NCBI GenBank assembly: GCA_964642235.1
Contig: CAZXOP010000016.1
Coordinates: 1-24,693 of the forward strand
From: CAYSND01 sp964642235
GTDB taxonomy: Bacteria > Bacteroidota > Bacteroidia > Bacteroidales > UBA932
Direction of reading: 5' to 3'
DNA length: 24,693 bases
Positions 22,565-24,693 of the stretch are shown piece after piece (within the stretch, counting starts at the first letter, position 1; the number at the start of each line of letters is the position of its first letter). Below the pieces are notes generated by a model. It was given only the letters and a program-made list of their open reading frames with translations, was not told the DNA's origin and did no database searches. A program made the translations under genes and the position numbers.

Positions 22565-24118
22565 ATGGATAGAGACCTGATTATAGATGTGACCTCGAAT
22601 GAAGTAACGATAGCACTTCTTGAGAATCACAGACTTGTTGAACTAAACAAGGAGCAGAACACAGGCAGAGCCTTCTCGGTGGGTGATGTGTATTTGGGAA
22701 GAGTTAAAAAACTTCTCCCCACCCTGAATGCAGCCTTTATCGACATCGGAGACCAAAAAGACGCATTTGTTCATTATCTTGACCTGGGACTGAATTTTAA
22801 GGCTTTTGACACTTTCGCACGTCAAATTAATCCCAATCGTGATTTTTCCACATTCTTTAAAAGTATTGACGTTAGTGCAATACTTGAAAAAGAGGGGAAA
22901 ATCGAGAATGTTCTAACCCCCGGAAACCCCATCATTGTTCAAATAGTGAAGGAGCCAATTTCCACTAAGGGTTCGAGACTCACTGCGGAAATTTCCATTG
23001 CGGGACGCAATATTGTACTTCTCCCATTTGGGGAGAAAGTAAGTATTTCCCAGAAAATATCTACGAGGGAGGAGAAAAACCGCCTCGAACGCCTTATGTA
23101 TAGCATATTGCCCCCGAATTACGGAGTTATCCTTAGAACGGCGGCAGAGGGGAAAAAAGCAGCAGTACTCGATGCAGAACTTAAATTGTTGATTAAGAAG
23201 TGGGAAGATTCTTGGCAGAAACTTGCCACTCAAAAGCCACCAAAACTCCTATTTACTGAAAACAGTAAAACCACTACCGTGCTTAGAGACCTGCTAAACG
23301 ACTCTTTTACTAATATTTATGTAAATGATGATGCGGTTTTAGAAGAGATCAAAGATTATATTTCACTGATTTCGCCCGAGCAGGAGAAGATAGTAAAACA
23401 GTACAAAGGTCGTGAACCCATTTTAGACCACTTTGATGTAACCAAACAGATTAAGAGTGCTTTTGGAAAGGTTGTCCCCATCAGACAAGGGGCATATCTT
23501 GTGATAGAACACACAGAAGCTCTTCATGTGGTGGATGTTAATAGTGGAACTCGTGGAAAAGGGGGGAAAGACCAGGAACAAAACGCTTTTGATGTAAACT
23601 GTCATGCGGCAGAAGAGATTGCCCGACAGATTAAACTCCGAGACATGGGTGGTATCATAATAGTCGATTTTATCGATATGGATACCAATGATCACAGAGC
23701 GAGACTATATAAATATATGTTAGAACTTATGCAAAACGATAGGACTAAACATAATATACTCCCGCTTACTAAATTCGGTCTAATGCAGATTACTCGTCAG
23801 AGGGTAAGACCTGCTACCGAAATTAATACTCAAGAGACCTGCCCGACTTGTGGCGGATCCGGAAAAATAGCCTCATCTATATTAATAAGTGAGATGATAG
23901 AGCAGCCTTTGGGCTACTATACAAAAGAAAAAAATATAAAATCGTTCATTTTAAAGGTAAATCCTATTATCGAGGCTTACCTCACAAAGGGGTTTAAGTC
24001 CATATACAGGAGATGGGAGAAGAAGTACAAGTGCAAAATTTCTGTCAAATCATCGACAGACTTTGCAATTTTACAATTTGAATGGCTTGATAAAAGTGGC
24101 GAAAAGTTTGAAGATTAA
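22565..24118 (+). CDS. rng: Ribonuclease G (RNase E/G family)
   Basis: An endoribonuclease that processes rRNA (including the 16S 5' end in E. coli) and initiates mRNA decay. The 517-residue protein has an S1 RNA-binding domain (about residues 30-110; GDVYLGRVKKLLPTLNAAFIDIG and KDAFVHYLDL). The catalytic DNase I-like domain carries the metal-binding aspartates in VVDVNSGT and IIVDFIDMD, and the Zn-link is CPTCGGSG. Length and the lack of a long C-terminal scaffold region match RNase G rather than RNase E. No promoter was found in the 92-bp spacer, so it may be transcribed from the HU promoter, modulated by the hairpin. Confidence 0.95.
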   Translation: MDRDLIIDVTSNEVTIALLENHRLVELNKEQNTGRAFSVGDVYLGRVKKLLPTLNAAFIDIGDQKDAFVHYLDLGLNFKAFDTFARQINPNRDFSTFFKSIDVSAILEKEGKIENVLTPGNPIIVQIVKEPISTKGSRLTAEISIAGRNIVLLPFGEKVSISQKISTREEKNRLERLMYSILPPNYGVILRTAAEGKKAAVLDAELKLLIKKWEDSWQKLATQKPPKLLFTENSKTTTVLRDLLNDSFTNIYVNDDAVLEEIKDYISLISPEQEKIVKQYKGREPILDHFDVTKQIKSAFGKVVPIRQGAYLVIEHTEALHVVDVNSGTRGKGGKDQEQNAFDVNCHAAEEIARQIKLRDMGGIIIVDFIDMDTNDHRARLYKYMLELMQNDRTKHNILPLTKFGLMQITRQRVRPATEINTQETCPTCGGSGKIASSILISEMIEQPLGYYTKEKNIKSFILKVNPIIEAYLTKGFKSIYRRWEKKYKCKISVKSSTDFAILQFEWLDKSGEKFED

Positions 24119-24153
24119 AAAAATAGTGTTATTTTTGAGAAAATATTTCGACA

Positions 24154-24378
24154 GTGAGTAAAAATAAAGAGACGGTTACACCCGATTTTATTAGACAATC
24201 GAAGAAGTCTCTGCTTAGAACAGAGCAGAGGTCTATTCGTTTTAATGAGAAGGAACTCGCCGTTATCGACCAATACTGTAAGAAATTTAACATTAAATCT
24301 AAATCCGCTTTTTTTAGAGAATCCATAATAAGTGCGGTACTTCAGCAGTTAGATGATTCTTCTCCAAAATTATTCTAA
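24154..24378 (+). CDS. Small ribbon-helix-helix protein
   Basis: The 74-residue protein looks like a ribbon-helix-helix DNA-binding protein: strand RSIRF, helix A NEKELAVIDQYCKKF, a turn at NIKSK, and helix B SAFFRESIISAVLQQL. The N-terminal 20 residues are basic and polar. It starts at GTG, and no other in-frame start was found between the rng stop and this codon. It is 35 bp downstream of rng and about 60 bp before the ribosomal operon promoter. Function is unknown. A CopG/MetJ/Arc-type regulator is the simplest reading. Confidence 0.65.
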   Translation: MSKNKETVTPDFIRQSKKSLLRTEQRSIRFNEKELAVIDQYCKKFNIKSKSAFFRESIISAVLQQLDDSSPKLF

Positions 24379-24437
24379 CTGATAATCAGGATTATAAAAT
24401 TTTTATTAATTTTTTTTGAAAAAAAGATTAAAAAAAT
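24379..24437. other. A/T-rich block upstream of the rRNA promoter (possible UP element)
   Basis: After CTGATAATCAG (24379-24389) come long T and A tracts, including AATTTTTTT and AAAAAAATT arms that can pair around a short central segment. Such A/T-rich DNA directly upstream of the -33 region resembles an UP element. It could also hold a terminator for the upstream gene. Confidence 0.4.
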
Positions 24438-24468
24438 TTGGTTATTACAAAATGACCCTTTATCTTTG
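24438..24468 (+). promoter_or_regulatory. rRNA operon promoter
   Basis: TTG at 24438-24440, a 20-nt spacer and TATCTTTG at 24461-24468, followed by a GC-rich patch (CGCTCCC). The transcript would begin about 170 nt upstream of mature 16S rRNA, leaving a leader of typical length. Confidence 0.8.
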
Positions 24469-24578
24469 CGCTCCCTTTCAGAGAAGATATGGGCTGGAGA
24501 GTAGGAGAGAGGGTAAAAATAGTTGATTGAAATATTGAAGAACAAAGTACAACAATAAGTACCAAGAAAGAGAGAGCG

Positions 24579-24600
24579 TTAATTTTTTTGAGAAAATTAA
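24579..24600. repeat. rRNA leader hairpin
   Basis: TTAATTTT (24579-24586) pairs with AAAATTAA (24593-24600) over a 6-nt loop. It lies in the leader about 50 nt before 16S rRNA and may contribute to pre-rRNA folding. No clear boxA antitermination sequence was recognised in the leader. Confidence 0.4.
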
Positions 24601-24648
24601 TTAATAAACACAAGTGTCAGGATAGCTAAAAATTTTATAAAAACATAT

Positions 24649-24693
24649 ACAATGAAGAGTTTGATCCTGGCTCAGGATGAACGCTAGCGGCAG
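24649..24693 (+). rRNA. rrs: 16S ribosomal RNA, 5' end only
   Basis: GAAGAGTTTGATCCTGGCTC, starting at 24654, is the universal 5' segment of bacterial 16S rRNA, followed by AGGATGAACGCTAGCGGCAG, the form common in Bacteroidota. The 5' end is placed by alignment with E. coli numbering from memory and may be off by a few bases. The gene runs out of the window. Confidence 0.95.

Noticed and set aside
1..24693. CRISPR array, transposase or insertion sequence
   Set aside because: No regularly spaced direct repeats, Cas-like proteins, transposase motifs or flanking terminal repeats were seen.

Overview
The window looks like chromosomal DNA from a member of the Bacteroidota, most likely the Bacteroidales. 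The signs are low GC with A/T-rich spacers, almost no Shine-Dalgarno sequences, repeated promoters of the Bacteroidota form TTG-N19-22-TAnnTTTG, a tmRNA with no encoded CCA, and gene families typical of the phylum (HU next to RNase G, a DUF5106/thioredoxin protein, a PgpH-type 7TM-HD protein). I did not assign a genus.

Layout. (1) 1-4160: an alpha-oxoamine synthase truncated by the window edge, converging on a secreted esterase that is divergent from a 7TM-HD cyclic-dinucleotide phosphodiesterase (pgpH-like). (2) 4172-5962: a small accessory cluster around ssrA (tmRNA, tag GNNNYALAA). On one side is a divergent DUF4160 + DUF2442-HTH gene pair with an operator-like palindrome exactly filling its promoter spacer. 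On the other side is an ORF6N (phage antirepressor-like) gene. (3) 5995-9678: UDP-glucose dehydrogenase, a LysE-family exporter and apolipoprotein N-acyltransferase, with overlapping face-to-face promoters between the last two. (4) 9680-18753, all on the minus strand: coaD, a two-domain thioredoxin protein, a large FAD/Fe-S dehydrogenase, a type II restriction-modification pair with its own promoter, then a UbiD decarboxylase. (5) 18825-21904, minus strand: lon followed by ung. (6) 22084-24378, plus strand: HU, a 30-residue basic ribosomal-type protein (AURKAIP1/COX24, bS22-like), RNase G and a ribbon-helix-helix protein. (7) 24438-24693: an rRNA operon promoter, leader and the first bases of 16S rRNA.

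Most of the window is housekeeping: lipid and envelope synthesis, coenzyme A, DNA repair, proteolysis, nucleoid structure and RNA processing. The accessory parts are the ssrA-flanking cluster and the restriction-modification insertion. The best candidate for an under-described system is the DUF4160/DUF2442-HTH pair, which looks like a self-regulated toxin-antitoxin-type module. Its function is inference. No CRISPR array, transposase, integrase or tRNA gene was seen.
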